DNA from: an uncultured Shinella sp.
GTDB lineage: Bacteria; Pseudomonadota; Alphaproteobacteria; Rhizobiales; Rhizobiaceae
Reading direction: 5' to 3'
Length of the DNA stretch: 5,142 nucleotides
Assembly: GCA_946481465.1 (NCBI GenBank)
Contig: CAMLOC010000320.1
Coordinates: forward strand, 1 to 5,142
The notes under the pieces were generated by a model. That model was not told where the DNA came from. It saw only the letters and a list, made by a program, of their open reading frames with translations, and did no database searches. The position numbers and the translations under genes were made by a program. This document shows positions 3,847-5,142 of this stretch, piece after piece (the first letter of the stretch is position 1; each line of letters starts with the position of its first letter).

Positions 3847-5046
3847 CTATTTCTGCTGGTTGAGGACGTCGACGCCCGGCAGCGGCTTGCCTTCCATCCA
3901 TTCGAGGAACGCGCCGCCGGCGGTCGAGACATAGGTGAAATCGTCCGCGACACCGGCATGGTTGAGGGCCGCGACCGTATCGCCGCCGCCGGCGACGGAG
4001 ACGAGCTTGCCCTCCCTGGTGCGGGCGGCGGCGTGCTTGGCCGCCGATACCGTCGCGGTGTCGAAGGGAGCGATCTCGAAGGCGCCGAGCGGGCCGTTCC
4101 AGACGAGCGTCGTGGCGCGCGAGATCCAGGCATTGACCGCCTCGACCGTCTTCGGGCCGACGTCGAGCATCATGGCGTCGGCCGGAATGGCGTTGACGTC
4201 GACCACTTCGTTCTCGGCATTGGCCTTGAACTCGCGGGCGACGACGCCGTCCTCCGGCAGCACGATGGCGCAGGTGGCGGTCGCAGCCTCGATCATGATC
4301 TGCTTGGCCGTCTCGGCAAGGTCGTGCTCGCAGAGCGACTTGCCGACATTCGTGCCGCGGGCGGCAAGGAAGGTGTTGGCCATGCCGCCGCCGATGACCA
4401 GCGCGTCGACCTTCTTCACGAGGTTCATCAGGAGGTCGATCTTGGTGGAGACCTTTGCGCCGCCGACGATGGCGACGACCGGGCGAGCCGGATTGCCGAG
4501 GCCCTTTTCCAGCGCTTCCAGCTCGGCCTGCATGGTACGGCCGGCATAGGCCGGGAGACGGTGCGCCAGGCCTTCGGTGGAGGCGTGGGCGCGGTGGGCG
4601 GCGGAGAAGGCGTCGTTGACGTAGATGTCGCCGTTTGCGGCGAGCGCGGCGGTGAAGTCCGTGTCGTTCTTTTCCTCGCCCTTGTGGAAGCGGGTGTTTT
4701 CGAGAAGCAGGACATCGCCGTTCGCCATGGCGGCGACGCCGGCAGCGGCTTTCTCGCCGATGCAGTCGGCGGCGAAATGCACCTTCGTGCCGAGGACCTC
4801 GTTCACGGCGGGCAGGATCTGCTCCAGCGACATTTCGGCGACGGCTTCACCCTTCGGGCGGCCGAAATGGGCGAGCAGGACGACCTTGGCGCCTTTTTCC
4901 GAGAGTTCGCGGATGGTCGGGGCGACGCGCTCGATGCGAGTCGCATCGGTGACCTTGCCGTCCTTGACGGGCACGTTGAGATCGACGCGGACGAGCACGC
5001 GCTTGCCGGCGATATCGGTGAGGTTGTCGAGGGTCTTGAAGGTCAT
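3847..5046 (-). CDS. pgk: Phosphoglycerate kinase
   Basis: A full-length 399-residue cytosolic enzyme interconverting 1,3-bisphosphoglycerate plus ADP and 3-phosphoglycerate plus ATP in glycolysis, gluconeogenesis and carbon fixation. The N-terminal substrate domain shows RVDLNVP (20-26), AHFGRPKG (59-66), ENTRF (116-120, with Arg119) and [13 protein letters not shown] (144-156). The nucleotide domain shows GGAKVSTKI (195-203), GGGMANTF (219-226), NGPLGAFE (317-324), GGGDT (353-357) and STAGGAFLE (374-382). All expected catalytic and binding blocks are present and uninterrupted. The ATG at 5046 has GGGAGAC about 7 nt upstream. In many rhizobia pgk follows gap; here the upstream gene lies outside the window, behind a palindromic repeat. 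Downstream is a GC-rich hairpin without a T-tract, then the small ORF unit. Confidence 0.98.
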   Translation of the reverse strand: MTFKTLDNLTDIAGKRVLVRVDLNVPVKDGKVTDATRIERVAPTIRELSEKGAKVVLLAHFGRPKGEAVAEMSLEQILPAVNEVLGTKVHFAADCIGEKAAAGVAAMANGDVLLLENTRFHKGEEKNDTDFTAALAANGDIYVNDAFSAAHRAHASTEGLAHRLPAYAGRTMQAELEALEKGLGNPARPVVAIVGGAKVSTKIDLLMNLVKKVDALVIGGGMANTFLAARGTNVGKSLCEHDLAETAKQIMIEAATATCAIVLPEDGVVAREFKANAENEVVDVNAIPADAMMLDVGPKTVEAVNAWISRATTLVWNGPLGAFEIAPFDTATVSAAKHAAARTREGKLVSVAGGGDTVAALNHAGVADDFTYVSTAGGAFLEWMEGKPLPGVDVLNQQK

Positions 5047-5087
5047 GGGGCGTCTCCCGTGAGGGCTGGAATGAGGGTGTGCGTGAA

Positions 5088-5135
5088 ACCCCCCTCTGCC
5101 CTGCCGGGCATCTCCCCCTCAAGGGGGGAGATTGG
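5088..5135. repeat. Diverged RIME-like palindromic repeat upstream of pgk (may continue past the edge)
   Basis: Two palindromes sit side by side: TGCCC-TGCC-GGGCA (5097-5110) and ATCTCCCCC-TCAAG-GGGGGAGAT (5110-5132, a 9-bp stem). The order CCCCTC, CTGCCGG, CAT, CTCCCC, then AAGGGG parallels the left arm of the repeat at 728-775, so the two are probably related. It begins about 40 bp upstream of the pgk start. A mirrored second arm, if any, would lie beyond the window. Confidence 0.6.
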
Positions 5136-5142
5136 ATGGAGC

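Noticed and set aside
3935..4549. 204-codon plus-strand frame within pgk
   Set aside because: Antisense shadow with Ala/Ser/Thr-rich composition; pgk on the minus strand is complete with all catalytic blocks.

Overview
The window looks like chromosomal core DNA of a Rhizobiaceae-type alphaproteobacterium (Rhizobium, Agrobacterium, Ensifer or Shinella grade). The evidence is the high G+C content, a cysteine-free L31, a DUF1465/RcdA protein, a DUF1192 protein, and nested palindromic intergenic repeats of the kind described as RIME elements in rhizobia. I see no phage, IS element, CRISPR array, tRNA or rRNA, and no obvious cassette of unknown genes. The unusual content is in the intergenic DNA.

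Layout. 1-246 (-) is the N-terminal end of an ABC exporter running off the left edge. 247-436 is a divergent control region. It has a sigma70-like promoter and a leader of about 110 nt with two strong hairpins ahead of rpmE (437-658, +). rpmE and the convergent rcdA homologue (952-1470, -) end in two identical terminators facing each other. Between the terminators lies a RIME-like double palindrome (728-891). 1471-1840 is the largest gene-free stretch. It holds a strong minus-strand terminator (1647-1677) and two perfect TTAA-N7-TTAA CtrA-type boxes (1589-1603 and 1774-1788). 1841-3303 (-) is a two-gene unit, an MFS transporter followed by an overlapping DUF1192 coiled-coil protein. 3456-3611 (+) encodes a 51-residue two-helix membrane protein divergent from the MFS gene. 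3611-3849 (-), downstream of pgk, holds a probable 24-codon ORF with a very strong Shine-Dalgarno sequence, two hairpins and a terminator. 3847-5046 (-) is a complete phosphoglycerate kinase gene. A second, diverged palindromic repeat lies just upstream of it (5088-5135).

How the genes fit together. Most are independent housekeeping genes: translation (rpmE), glycolysis/gluconeogenesis (pgk) and transport. The most coherent regulatory story is rcdA. Its family helps ClpXP destroy the cell-cycle regulator CtrA, and the DNA upstream of it carries two perfect CtrA-type recognition sequences. This suggests a feedback loop in which CtrA controls a factor needed for its own proteolysis. Other second-look items are the structured rpmE leader, the mirrored terminators around the RIME-like repeat, and the small ORF with its structured 3' RNA after pgk.
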